Positions 1 through 8,691 of a stretch of 64,000 bases of DNA are shown here, one piece after another. The stretch lies in contig JAEORN010000212.1 of the NCBI GenBank assembly GCA_016840825.1, forward strand, positions 8,399 through 72,398, written 5' to 3'. Source of the stretch: Candidatus Thorarchaeota archaeon (lineage in GTDB: Archaea; Asgardarchaeota; Thorarchaeia; Thorarchaeales; Thorarchaeaceae). The notes beneath the pieces are model-generated. The model searched no databases. It saw only the letters and a program-made list of their open reading frames with translations, and was not told the DNA's origin. Made by a program: the position numbers and the translations under genes. The first letter of the stretch is position 1, and each line of letters starts with the position of its first letter.

Positions 1-17
1 AACCTCGATTTTTCTAA

Positions 18-1787
18 CTAGAGATGGGCAATTCGTAATTTTTCTAAGGTTTCTCTAGTAGGTACTCCATTTGAATCCCATCCCATCAATTCGTAGTATC
101 TGTCGATTGACTGCTTGAAATCCTCCCTATCAACAAAAGCAGTCATACCCTTTCGCGGACCATGAGTTTGAGGCTCCCAAAAGCGTTGAGGAAGTGAATC
201 ATCATCCCTTGAAATTCCTTCTCGAATATTGAACAAACGGATGAGTGTTTCAATCCGCTTAGCAATAGTATCAAGATCCGAAAGGGTGTACTTCTCACCA
301 GTAGCTCCATTCAGCAGTCGCCTCATCTGATCCATAATAATTGGAAGGCGATTTGTGAAATGGCATATCACGAGGCAATCCTTAATGGTCTTCTCTATCC
401 TTCCTGGAAGTAGTTTTTCTACAAATTCTACAGTAGATGAATCAGGAGCATTTGATGTGGGAGGCCATCCCCGAAGGTGGCTAGCTCCGATGTCTCCGGT
501 AGCATAAAGAACCCCTTGTCCCATACGACCTCTTGGATCCCAAGCAGCCGCTTCTAGACCTTTTACATGTACTGCAAATGCATCACTGTTTTTCCCAATT
601 ATTTTCGAAGCCTTCCTAACACCTTCTGCAAGGGTGTGCCCAATTCCCTCTCTATTGGATATCAAATGAATTAGTTTCATTGCGGCCTCAGCATCTCCAA
701 AAGATAGATCAAAACCCACATCATTAACTGAAAGAATTCCTCTTTCAAAAGCCTCCATGGCGAATCCAATAACTGAGCCTGTGGTAATAGTGTCTAATCC
801 TAACTCATCACATAGATAATTCATCTGTAGAACTTCAATAGGATCTGAAACTCCCAGATTTCCACCGAGGAGTCCCAGAGTTTCGTACTCAATCATAGAT
901 TCTATCTCAGTTGTTGAATCATTAGGATTTGGTGCCCTGAAGGCATGAGTACATCTCATAACGCAGTGAGGACAAGAATGATGTGCCCCGATACTATATT
1001 CCTCCATCTTGATGTGTGAGAGTTTCTCATGTTCATCGAAATATCCATTCTTCCAATTCTTCGTGGGGAACTGTCCATATGCATTTGCGACCTCTACCAG
1101 ATGTCGAGTTCCATATCTTTTGAAATCAATATCCAATGAATTCCAAACGAGATTATACTCCTTATTGACTTCACGAACCATATCAATATCATGAGCAGAT
1201 ACAGTCTTAGTACCTCTAACCAGAATTGCCTTCAGATTCTTTGAACCTAGTACAGCTCCTGCGCCACCTCGACCTGTTTGATGTGCTATCTCACAACTAG
1301 CTGTTGCAAATAGGACCTGATTCTCTCCGGCGGGGCCAATGGCATAGACTGAGAAATCCTTTCCATATTTCCTATGAAGAAGCTCGGTCGTAGTATAAAT
1401 CCCCATACCCCAATATGCAGTGGCATCTTCGATTCTTATTGAATTGTCTTCTATCACGAGGATAGAAGGCGAGTTTGCAATACCTCTAATGCAAACTGCA
1501 TCGTACCCTGCTTTCTTTATCTCACGTCCAATTGGACCTCCACAATGAGAATCCAGATAGATACCAGTCAGTGGTGATTTTGTCACTATACTCCATCGGC
1601 CAACACTTGGACCAGGTAAACCTTGAAGTGGTCCATTTAGAAGGATGAAGATGTTCTCTGGTCCTAAGGGGTCAATACCTGATTTTAATTTGGTAAAGAG
1701 AATAAAAGCTCCTAAGCCCTTTCCACCTATGAAATCCTGATAAACCTCTGAATCGAGTGTTTCTTCATAAGAGGAGCCATTAGACAA
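18..1787 (-). CDS. Aldehyde:ferredoxin oxidoreductase family protein
   Basis: Tungsten- or molybdenum-pterin enzyme of the AOR family, which oxidises aldehydes to acids with ferredoxin as acceptor in the cytoplasm. Seen: the family N-terminal stretch FIGGKGLGAFIL, the cluster motif CPHCVMRC near residue 272, and a late cysteine in KDCLVICHF near 470, which fit the four [4Fe-4S] ligands known in AOR. Length of about 590 residues is usual. The TTG start used here is probably too short: the frame stays open upstream and encodes HGWNQRILWVDL, which matches the conserved AOR N-terminus. A CTG at 1829 with GGAGG eight bases before it may be the real start. It follows a 49-aa gene and probably shares its transcript. 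Substrate cannot be told from sequence. Confidence 0.9.
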   Translation of the reverse strand: MSNGSSYEETLDSEVYQDFIGGKGLGAFILFTKLKSGIDPLGPENIFILLNGPLQGLPGPSVGRWSIVTKSPLTGIYLDSHCGGPIGREIKKAGYDAVCIRGIANSPSILVIEDNSIRIEDATAYWGMGIYTTTELLHRKYGKDFSVYAIGPAGENQVLFATASCEIAHQTGRGGAGAVLGSKNLKAILVRGTKTVSAHDIDMVREVNKEYNLVWNSLDIDFKRYGTRHLVEVANAYGQFPTKNWKNGYFDEHEKLSHIKMEEYSIGAHHSCPHCVMRCTHAFRAPNPNDSTTEIESMIEYETLGLLGGNLGVSDPIEVLQMNYLCDELGLDTITTGSVIGFAMEAFERGILSVNDVGFDLSFGDAEAAMKLIHLISNREGIGHTLAEGVRKASKIIGKNSDAFAVHVKGLEAAAWDPRGRMGQGVLYATGDIGASHLRGWPPTSNAPDSSTVEFVEKLLPGRIEKTIKDCLVICHFTNRLPIIMDQMRRLLNGATGEKYTLSDLDTIAKRIETLIRLFNIREGISRDDDSLPQRFWEPQTHGPRKGMTAFVDREDFKQSIDRYYELMGWDSNGVPTRETLEKLRIAHL

Positions 1788-1852
1788 ATCTACCCAGAGA
1801 ATCCTTTGATTCCATCCATGCTTCGTCAGAAAGATTTCCTCCAGTCAGAGGT

Positions 1853-2002
1853 CTAGGAAATATCAACTCTATTTATTGTTTCCAGTTCAATGCCTTGAAG
1901 GTTTGCAAGAATTGCCATCACAACATCATGAACAAGATCGCTAACGAACTCGTTCATGGGTATCTTCTTCCCCTTGACAAATAATTCAAAGTCTGCAGCC
2001 AT
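1853..2002 (-). CDS. Small conserved-looking 49-aa protein upstream of AOR
   Basis: A short reading frame beginning MAADFELFVKGKKIPMN and ending INRVDIS. It starts with ATG, has a GGTGG element about six bases upstream, and stops 23 bases before the proposed CTG start of the AOR gene, so the two are likely co-transcribed. The pattern of a short beta-hairpin-like 'VKGKKIPMNEFV' followed by an amphipathic helix resembles tiny archaeal proteins that I recall only as hypothetical. No cysteines or membrane segment. Function unknown; a role connected with the AOR is a guess from position alone. Confidence 0.6.
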   Translation of the reverse strand: MAADFELFVKGKKIPMNEFVSDLVHDVVMAILANLQGIELETINRVDIS

Positions 2003-2035
2003 TTGAACCACCAACCATGAGTAAATCGAATTCTA

Positions 2036-2043
2036 CCTTATAC
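2036..2043 (-). promoter_or_regulatory. TATA-like box for the 49-aa/AOR unit
   Basis: On the minus strand this reads GTATAAGG, about 35-40 bases before the ATG of the 49-aa gene. An archaeal start site about 25 bases downstream would leave a leader of roughly 12 bases containing the GGTGG element. Position and sequence only; no BRE was clearly identified. Confidence 0.35.
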
Positions 2044-2118
2044 GATTGTTGGTATATCGGAAGCGAAAGCTACTTAGATTTGTTTTGCATTCCAACTTTA
2101 AGAGCGCACTCCGATACG

Positions 2119-2165
2119 GATATATACCCTGTCGAATCGTAGGCGAGCTTGATGATGACCATCAT
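2119..2165 (+). promoter_or_regulatory. TATA box plus 14-bp palindrome before a membrane protein gene
   Basis: GATATATAC at 2119-2127 is a good archaeal TATA box, placing transcription near 2150. Just at that point lies ATGATG-AC-CATCAT (2152-2165), an inverted repeat with a two-base centre. A palindrome at the start site could be an operator, or simply chance. Confidence 0.4.
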
Positions 2166-2182
2166 AAGTGAGGAATTTAGTC

Positions 2183-4099
2183 ATGACTGAAGACTTCTCG
2201 ATAGCAGGAGTAATCTCCCAGAGAAAGCGGGATGGAACAAGATATGATCCCATTGGTAAATTAGCTGGAATTGGAGGTCTCCTTGGTATCTTTGTAGGTG
2301 TGTACGGATTACTATTTAGCAATACAGAAACAATTTTCCAACTCCATGGTGAGTCCCCTTCTAGCGGCTTGGTACTGCTGATACTCGGACTTGGATTGAT
2401 TCTACAATCGTTTGGAGGCCGAGAATTAAGGATCAAGCTTGGATCGTCATATTCTCAGATTTCACTGATAGCGGGAGTGATGGGAGTGATATATTTTCCA
2501 TTCCTTATTATCTCATCAAGCTGGGGAATTTCTCTGTATGAAGACTTTGTCATTATTAGTGCAATGCTGACAGCATTCTTCATTATTTTTTGGCAGATGT
2601 ATCAGGTTGTTTACACTGATTCTACCAATAGTTGGATCGGTGTTCTTGCAAGTATAATAAATGGTTTCTTCTTCCCTGTCCTAGCCATTGGTACAATCTA
2701 TGGCGAACTTATCACAATGCTAGCATATGTTATGCTAATATTGGGTCAGTTCCTCGTTTTGGTATATTGGTGGAGTCCTTTGGATAATGTGAGAGAGTAT
2801 GCTAGAAGCCCTGAAAAGGCGAAGTTCTCCTTTGGACTTTCAGGCCTATTAGCATTCTTAGTTGGAGCAGTAGCAGTATTTGCCAATGCTCGGACCACAT
2901 TAGAGGGAGAAGTGTGGTATCCATTTAGTGCTCCTTTTGATTGGAATTTCACCTTGGCAGGAGGTTTCCTCGCAGCATTATTGTTCTGGGTCATGCAGGG
3001 TCCAAGGCTGGGAAAGAAAGAATTGAAAGCAGCTGAAATCAGTGATGACCTCATACATGGTGGAAGTAAATACTTCCCAGCATTTCTGACCGCAGTTGGC
3101 ATCCTTGGAGCTGTTGAGGCAGCTACATTCATACCTAGTGCAATAGAAACATGGTCACTCATTATAGTATGGGCTGTATCTGGAACGATGTTTCTGATCG
3201 GTGCAATCCATATGGGCCGAACTGATGTGGTAACTGGACTCCCATTGGTTGTAAGTGCGATTATGCTTTCAATACATCCAGCTGCGATTCAGATATTCGT
3301 AATAGTCCCGTATCTGCTTGTTATACTAACACAAGCACTACTCATGGTTGAAACCAAGATACGAGGATTTACATACTACTCGCAACCAGTGCTATCTGTA
3401 ATTGTTACAATTGGATTCTCATTGATATTCTTAGGTTTCATGCTAGGTCTCTTTGGTAGTGGACCTCCAGCAATTTGGCCGACTAATCGTTGGTTCAACG
3501 TAGCTCTGTTTGCACCTCTATACGACATGGACACGCAAGCAGCTACTGTAATGGTCTTGCCAATAACAGCATTGATGATAAGAAATGTCGCAGTGGTCGG
3601 ATTTGGACAGAAGCAAACTGGAGAAGCTAAAGATGTCATTAGTGGAATAACTATGCTCTTTGCACTGCTAGTTCCTATCATCGCAGCAGCGTTCAAAGGA
3701 GTAGCTCATCAAGCACTAACCGCAGCTGCAATTATGCTGGCTCTCTATATGATCAGCTTTGTGTTAGTCCTCTCATTGAATCTTTCATTAGCAGGACAAG
3801 TGGAAGACACTGGTAATCCTCTTGAGGGAATGCTTCTAAGAATGACTGCTATTGTGTCGCTAGTCTTTGGTGCTATCATAGCCATTGTAGTCCTAGGAAC
3901 GTTCTCAAGCACTGCAGTCACTGCACTAGAAACTGCTGCTGTCATTACCTGGTTGGTAATTCTAATCTCAGGTCTAGAGATTCTCCTTGCCTTGGGATGG
4001 ATAATTGCAGGTATAAGACTACATATGTTCAGTGCCGGATTCAAATTCACAAGAGCAGAAGAAGCTTTAGCTGAAGTTGAATACGTACCAGTTCAATGA
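2183..4099 (+). CDS. Large polytopic membrane protein, unknown function
   Basis: About 638 residues and almost entirely hydrophobic, with an estimated 15-17 membrane segments and only short loops. The N-terminus (MTEDFSIAG) and C-terminus (ending EEALAEVEYVPVQ) look cytoplasmic. No transporter signature, histidine cluster or cysteine motif that I recognise; no obvious soluble domain. The ATG at 2183 is preferred over the in-frame GTG at 2168 because GAGG lies about nine bases before it. The next gene, a hydrolase, follows after 21 bases and is probably in the same transcript. An unassigned transporter or a respiratory-chain-like membrane subunit are possible, but nothing here decides. Confidence 0.75.
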   Translation: MTEDFSIAGVISQRKRDGTRYDPIGKLAGIGGLLGIFVGVYGLLFSNTETIFQLHGESPSSGLVLLILGLGLILQSFGGRELRIKLGSSYSQISLIAGVMGVIYFPFLIISSSWGISLYEDFVIISAMLTAFFIIFWQMYQVVYTDSTNSWIGVLASIINGFFFPVLAIGTIYGELITMLAYVMLILGQFLVLVYWWSPLDNVREYARSPEKAKFSFGLSGLLAFLVGAVAVFANARTTLEGEVWYPFSAPFDWNFTLAGGFLAALLFWVMQGPRLGKKELKAAEISDDLIHGGSKYFPAFLTAVGILGAVEAATFIPSAIETWSLIIVWAVSGTMFLIGAIHMGRTDVVTGLPLVVSAIMLSIHPAAIQIFVIVPYLLVILTQALLMVETKIRGFTYYSQPVLSVIVTIGFSLIFLGFMLGLFGSGPPAIWPTNRWFNVALFAPLYDMDTQAATVMVLPITALMIRNVAVVGFGQKQTGEAKDVISGITMLFALLVPIIAAAFKGVAHQALTAAAIMLALYMISFVLVLSLNLSLAGQVEDTGNPLEGMLLRMTAIVSLVFGAIIAIVVLGTFSSTAVTALETAAVITWLVILISGLEILLALGWIIAGIRLHMFSAGFKFTRAEEALAEVEYVPVQ

Positions 4100-4120
4100 A
4101 ACTCACGAGGTCATCAAACA

Positions 4121-4873
4121 TTGACTCCGCAGGTTGAAGGAATCTCCAGAAAACCTGCAGGAGCCAATGTCGCTTTTCTTTTGATTCATGGATTTTGCGC
4201 GGATTTGGATGAATTAGCTAGTTTAGGCGAAGAGCTAGAGAAGATAGGAATTGCCTCCTTCGCCATGAGAGTGGCAGGACACGGAACATCACCAGAAGAC
4301 CTCGCTGAAACAACTAGATCGGATTGGTATGACTCAGTAGTTTCTGCATTGGAAGAAGTGAAATCCTGGAATCCAGAGTACCTGTTTGTTGCAGGTCTTT
4401 CTATGGGAGCAGCCCTTGCACTATCTCTTTCAACAAAGGAGAAAGGAATTGACGGACTTGTTATTCTATCTCCTGCAATTAGAATAGATGGATTGGCTCC
4501 AAAACTTGTCCCTCTTCTTAAATACTTCAAGAAATATAGATCGGTCGATTTGTCCTACATTCCAAAGATGTATGACCTTCCCAGAACCAAATATGACCGA
4601 GAGCCTCTTTCAGCGATTCATGAATTCTTGAAGCTAATCAAAGAGGTAAGATTTGCGCTAAAGGAGGTGACACTCCCAACGCTTGTCATTAAGGCTGGTG
4701 CGGATAAGACTGTCAATCCCAATAATGCTGACTTTGTATATAACGAGATCTCCTCTATTGAGAAAACACTCAAGGAAATTCCTAGAGCTGAGCATGTAAT
4801 TTCATGCCATCCCTCTAGAAAAGAAGCGTACCCACATGTATTTGAGTTTGTAAAAGGAATAGTCGGTGAATAG
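4121..4873 (+). CDS. Alpha/beta hydrolase (carboxylesterase / monoacylglycerol lipase type)
   Basis: A 250-residue single-domain cytoplasmic hydrolase. Motifs: the oxyanion-side LLIHGFCAD near residue 25, the nucleophile elbow GLSMGAA near residue 92, a likely acid in KAGADKTVN, and the catalytic histidine in AEHVIS. Spacing and length match small esterases of the Est30/carboxylesterase group that cleave acyl esters. Start is TTG, supported by GAGG ten bases upstream. It follows the membrane protein closely and ends four bases before the stop of a convergent glycerophosphodiester phosphodiesterase. Both act on ester-linked molecules, but a shared pathway is only suggestive. Confidence 0.82.
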   Translation: MTPQVEGISRKPAGANVAFLLIHGFCADLDELASLGEELEKIGIASFAMRVAGHGTSPEDLAETTRSDWYDSVVSALEEVKSWNPEYLFVAGLSMGAALALSLSTKEKGIDGLVILSPAIRIDGLAPKLVPLLKYFKKYRSVDLSYIPKMYDLPRTKYDREPLSAIHEFLKLIKEVRFALKEVTLPTLVIKAGADKTVNPNNADFVYNEISSIEKTLKEIPRAEHVISCHPSRKEAYPHVFEFVKGIVGE

Positions 4874-4877
4874 AGAA

Positions 4878-5582
4878 TTAAATCCCTAATTCAGAGAATA
4901 ACTCAAAGCAAATCTCAGGCACGTCAGTAATGATTCCATCTACACCCATTTTAATCAATTCGGAAATCATCTCTTTATCATTCGGAGTCCATGGATATAC
5001 TTTCAGACCTTCTGCATGGGCATCTTCAACAATACTTGGTTCAAGAGTGAAGAAAAGGGGATTAATCGCATCCGCTTTCAAATCCTTAGCATACTTTGTC
5101 ACATTTTCGATTGGCATAGAATATAGGATTCCTGTCGTTGCGTATGGTTCTAAATCACGAATCTTGACAAGATAGTCATGTTTGAAAGAGGAAAATAAAA
5201 TATCATCAAGCATTCCTCTATCTCTGATTAATTGAAGAACATGTTGTTCGATATTTGCAGCCTTGAGTTCTATATCAACCATCACCTTTCCTTTCGCTAA
5301 ATCAAGTACCTGATCAAGTTCAGGTATCTTTATTCCTTTACTAAGACCAATTTCTAGAATTTCTTCGAATGGTATTTCTGAAAGTAATCTGTCATCACCA
5401 ACTAGTGATTTGAAATCGTCATCATGAAAGATGATAAGATGTCCATCTGAGCTTACTTGAACATCCAGCTCTATCATATCTACATTTGAAGCAATTGCAG
5501 CCTCAAATGATGCAAGTGTATTTTCCATCGCTACCCTTGGTGCTCCTCTATGTCCAATAACAAGTGGCCTATTCAGACGCAT
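4878..5582 (-). CDS. Glycerophosphodiester phosphodiesterase
   Basis: GDPD-family enzyme of 234 residues with a metal-dependent TIM barrel, splitting glycerophosphodiesters into an alcohol and glycerol phosphate. Visible signatures are GHRGAP near residue 10, ENTLASFEAA, the metal-binding ELDVQ, the catalytic IIFHDDD, a central MVDIELK and the C-terminal GVDGIITDVPE. No signal peptide, so it is probably cytoplasmic and acts on phospholipid breakdown products. GGGAGGAG sits directly against the ATG, unusually tight, so initiation a few codons downstream is possible. It lies 20 bases after a small membrane protein gene on the same strand. Confidence 0.92.
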   Translation of the reverse strand: MRLNRPLVIGHRGAPRVAMENTLASFEAAIASNVDMIELDVQVSSDGHLIIFHDDDFKSLVGDDRLLSEIPFEEILEIGLSKGIKIPELDQVLDLAKGKVMVDIELKAANIEQHVLQLIRDRGMLDDILFSSFKHDYLVKIRDLEPYATTGILYSMPIENVTKYAKDLKADAINPLFFTLEPSIVEDAHAEGLKVYPWTPNDKEMISELIKMGVDGIITDVPEICFELFSELGI

Positions 5583-5602
5583 CTCCTCCCATCAATTGAT
5601 AA

Positions 5603-5893
5603 TTACTTGTCATCTTGACGAGCGAACCCAGTTCCTCCACACCTAGGACATATTCCTCCTTCGGAGTCTGAGCCGGTTCCCTTACAATAATAGCATTGCT
5701 CGACAGGTTCATCAAGTGATTTATCAAACCCTTTGAGGATCGCTCCTCCAATTCCTATCATGATTACTCCAACAAACATTAGCACAAGAGAAAGGATATA
5801 CAACTCAGGAATCTGAAGAACGAAGAAGAATGAGAAAAGGAACAAGATAACTCCGAAGACTGTGATTAACCCCGCATTCTGCTTTCGTTCCAT
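5603..5893 (-). CDS. Small membrane protein with DnaJ-like zinc motif tail
   Basis: Ninety-six residues: two membrane segments in the first 55 (GLITVFGVILFLFSFFF, then a second ending GIGGAIL), and a tail with CYYCKGTG and CPRCGGTG. The paired CxxCxGxG repeats are the hallmark of the DnaJ central zinc domain, here with only two of the usual four repeats, so one zinc site. It probably binds one zinc ion on the cytoplasmic side. It is upstream of and likely co-transcribed with the phosphodiesterase. A role in chaperoning is not implied by half of the motif set. Confidence 0.7.
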   Translation of the reverse strand: MERKQNAGLITVFGVILFLFSFFFVLQIPELYILSLVLMFVGVIMIGIGGAILKGFDKSLDEPVEQCYYCKGTGSDSEGGICPRCGGTGFARQDDK

Positions 5894-6024
5894 TCCTTAC
5901 CACCAATTCAAATGATGTTGGAATAAAAGCGATTCTAAAGTCCCTAAATAGGTTGTGGATATTGTGTGCAGAAGAATTTTGTTTTGTCTACACAAGAGAT
6001 AATAGAATAAGAAAGATAAGATTG

Positions 6025-6036
6025 CACCTCGAGGTG
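6025..6036. promoter_or_regulatory. 12-bp perfect palindrome over the ribosome binding site
   Basis: CACCTCGAGGTG is a perfect palindrome whose right half, GAGGTG, is also the Shine-Dalgarno element of the following gene (ATG eight bases later). It could be an operator placed so that a bound dimer blocks the transcript start. A coincidence with the SD sequence cannot be excluded. Confidence 0.3.
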
Positions 6037-6043
6037 TCCATTA

Positions 6044-6961
6044 ATGTCCAAGTCGGATCTCTTTTCACGATATTCACAGCTCTACCAGAAGGAAACCATC
6101 AGAGAGATAGTTCCTGAGGGAGTCTTTGTTCGGCAACTTGTCGATATCCCAACACAAGGTTTGGATGTCGGTCTCTTCTTTAAGCAGAAAGGTATCAGAG
6201 ATCCGAGACAGATTTACTTCAACAATCCTGTGCCTTCGGCAGTAGCAAAACGGGATGGATTCCTTGAGGCTGAAGATAGGACTTTCCTAAGTCATACGAT
6301 TTTGGACAAGTTCAAGAAATTAGATTTTCTGAAACTAGTCATCGGAGCAGATTCGGTTCTTGATAGTAGAGATGAGAGAATCAGATTCTTAAAAGTCTGT
6401 CAAAAGATAATCGATGTTATCTTGAGGAAAGCAAAGAACGTGATTCATTTCGGTGATTTCACACCTTTCTTATTCTCTCAAAAAGTTAGAACCCTTGATT
6501 GGTTCCTATCAAAAGACCTAAAGCTCGATGAGGTGTCAGCAGAAGCAGCTGCAATTCCATTCAACTTGGCTGAGCCAGAATATATACTGTTGACAGGACA
6601 GAATCTTGTAGTAGTAAAGGAAGAGCCAATTGTTCCTCAAGGAATATTCTATCTTGTTGGTGGTATAGGCTATAGCTTCGATACATCCGTGGGTGCAGTA
6701 AATGAAGAAAGAATGTTTCGAACTACAGTGGATCTTTCACCAATGGGAATCGACGAAGCATACATTGAGAACAATATATCTCGTGTAACTGAGGATTTCC
6801 AAACAAATGTTCATTCACTGATATTCAGCGATATTTGGAAAAAGAGCCCTGCTAAGCCTGTGGGAGTTAATATCGGCAATGACTTACTAATCAAGCCTGC
6901 TCAAGATAGTGAGATTTGGACTGGTGTCTTTGAAGTGTATCTCAGGAGTCCTAAAGCATGA
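6044..6961 (+). CDS. Hypothetical soluble protein, 305 aa
   Basis: I do not recognise this protein. It has no membrane segment or signal peptide and mixes charged helical stretches (residues 90-180) with a beta-rich C-terminal half that includes GIFYLVGGIGYSFDTS. A few aromatic-rich motifs (FGDFTPFLF, RTLDWFLS) suggest a folded core. The ATG is backed by GAGGTG at good spacing. Its last codons overlap the end of a convergent membrane protein gene by 11 bases, so the two transcripts are antisense at their tails. Confidence 0.7.
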   Translation: MSKSDLFSRYSQLYQKETIREIVPEGVFVRQLVDIPTQGLDVGLFFKQKGIRDPRQIYFNNPVPSAVAKRDGFLEAEDRTFLSHTILDKFKKLDFLKLVIGADSVLDSRDERIRFLKVCQKIIDVILRKAKNVIHFGDFTPFLFSQKVRTLDWFLSKDLKLDEVSAEAAAIPFNLAEPEYILLTGQNLVVVKEEPIVPQGIFYLVGGIGYSFDTSVGAVNEERMFRTTVDLSPMGIDEAYIENNISRVTEDFQTNVHSLIFSDIWKKSPAKPVGVNIGNDLLIKPAQDSEIWTGVFEVYLRSPKA

Positions 6962-8591
6962 TGGAGTCGAATGAATCTATTGCCATCATCACTGCGCGAA
7001 ATGCATAGATCCTGAATGTGTAAGTCACTTCTGCTTTCTCAATGTTCTGGAATGCATCTCGAAGTAGACTAAGACCATCCTCGCCAAATGATGCAAGAAT
7101 TGATGGAAGAGAACTTATCACTATCTGTGAAGCACCATTGCCGCTTGAAATCGCAATGTCATTTGCCAAAACTTCAAGATTATCATATACAGGATTCTCA
7201 ATAGGTAAGATTCCGGTATTATTCCCAGCAATCCCTAACCTAATTGCGGATGCCATTGCTGACCTGGAGTATGTATAGCTCAAGTACTCACCAACATCTC
7301 CCTGCATTGCATCTGAATACTGTGTACGGCTGCAGGAGACCTCTAATTTCAATTGATATTCTTGAATAATCCCAGTCGGGATACAATCAAGCTGTGCTAT
7401 TGTAGAATCTCCATCCACTAAATCGTCGATCACAAACCCATCCACGAGAAAGCCATAATCAAAACCAAAGCTCTCAGCATCGCTTATCAAAGATATGAAA
7501 TTACCCAATAGACCAGTCTCTTTGATTGAATCTAACTGATTACGAATGTATTCACTGAAACCAACTAGATTTACATTTCTTACTGGTGTCATCATAGATT
7601 GCCATTCGTTCTCCGAAACCATCATGTCAAAGAATACAGGTAAACTTGAGGCATTGATAGACTGAGTATCTGTGATGTTTGACAAATCAAGTAGCACCGA
7701 CCAAAACTCACTCACCATAATATCAAGAACCGATATGTGTGAATCATTCAATTCATCTAACATTGAAAGGATTGCATTTCGGTCTGATGAAATAGTGATG
7801 CGAAATGGAATATCATATGAGTTGAGCATCTGAATCCAATCGCTTAGTTCATCCAGTTTAGAGGAATCATTCGAAGGATATCTCAGGTCGACTCCAAAGC
7901 TAGCTGCACTCAAAGACTCGATCAAATCAACATCTGGAGGAGTATCTTGGAATCCGGCCCCAAAATCTGCAAGAGGTACCTCTACAAACAGCGCAACATC
8001 GTGATTTGACTCAACAGTGGCTATGGGTGTTTGTCCCATTACAACAACAGAGATCGGCATCATGAAACCTAGTACATTCATGAGCAAGAACCAAGCTACT
8101 CCCTTCTTTCCGATGGAACGAATAGGTTGTGATGGTCTGAATCCGCCCATGATGAAAATGAGAACACATGATACGATATTCACAAGAACAAGTACAAAGA
8201 AACCCCTCACCAAACTAGAAATCAATCCAAATATGAAAGCAGAAATCGCGAGAATAAGAATGCTAAGGAAAGCTGACCTTGTTCGATATAGATCAAGGAG
8301 AATCTTTGGTAGGATTACCATCAAAGGAAGAATATAGAAAGCGAGAGGGAGTGTATCCAATAGAGGAACGTTGCTCACTAGATTTCTCAATGTGATTGAA
8401 AGAAGCGCATAAACAATCAGAGAGATATTTAGCGCTAGAACTGCAGTAGAGAAGAGGTGTAGTCCTCGATCCAAGCGAATGTTGAGCTTGATCTTAGATC
8501 TCAAGCGTCTTCTTGAAGTGATGAACTTCGAACCAAATTCCTTGATTGAATGAACAGCCAGATTATGATTGGAATCCTTCGAAGAAGACAT
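6951..8591 (-). CDS. Membrane protein with large extracytoplasmic domain, unknown
   Basis: Of 546 residues, about 1-45 are basic and cytoplasmic, 45-195 hold roughly five membrane segments, and the rest is an acidic, probably external, alpha/beta domain. That domain repeats a strand-helix rhythm (VALFVEVPLADF, FGVDLRYPSND, IPFRITISSD, LPVFFDMMVSE, NLVGFSEY) reminiscent of a TIM barrel such as glycosidases or polysaccharide deacetylase-like folds. I see no certain catalytic pair. The gene is divergent from a geranylgeranyl reductase-like gene 100 bases away. A cell-surface glycan enzyme is possible but unproven. Confidence 0.65.
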   Translation of the reverse strand: MSSSKDSNHNLAVHSIKEFGSKFITSRRRLRSKIKLNIRLDRGLHLFSTAVLALNISLIVYALLSITLRNLVSNVPLLDTLPLAFYILPLMVILPKILLDLYRTRSAFLSILILAISAFIFGLISSLVRGFFVLVLVNIVSCVLIFIMGGFRPSQPIRSIGKKGVAWFLLMNVLGFMMPISVVVMGQTPIATVESNHDVALFVEVPLADFGAGFQDTPPDVDLIESLSAASFGVDLRYPSNDSSKLDELSDWIQMLNSYDIPFRITISSDRNAILSMLDELNDSHISVLDIMVSEFWSVLLDLSNITDTQSINASSLPVFFDMMVSENEWQSMMTPVRNVNLVGFSEYIRNQLDSIKETGLLGNFISLISDAESFGFDYGFLVDGFVIDDLVDGDSTIAQLDCIPTGIIQEYQLKLEVSCSRTQYSDAMQGDVGEYLSYTYSRSAMASAIRLGIAGNNTGILPIENPVYDNLEVLANDIAISSGNGASQIVISSLPSILASFGEDGLSLLRDAFQNIEKAEVTYTFRIYAFRAVMMAIDSFDSIML

Positions 8592-8607
8592 ATCACAACT
8601 TGCACTC

Positions 8608-8622
8608 TCACTAGTTTATACA
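8608..8622. promoter_or_regulatory. AT-rich divergent promoter region
   Basis: ACTAGTTTATACATG lies in the 100-bp gap between two divergent genes and reads as a TATA-like element on both strands (TTTATACA forward, GTATAAAC reverse). It is 17-30 bases from the minus-strand ATG, giving a nearly leaderless transcript there, and about 75 bases from the plus-strand ATG. Confidence 0.3.
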
Positions 8623-8691
8623 TGTGATGGTGACGTCTATCATGACCTAAGACTATTAAGCCAAGCAAAGTTATCAAATCTCGACCAGAGA

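Noticed and set aside
2150..2190. Possible C/D-box small RNA (TGATGA and CTGA within 40 bases)
   Set aside because: Only one C-like and one D-like box, overlapping a promoter and a start codon; no D' or C' pair or terminal stem.
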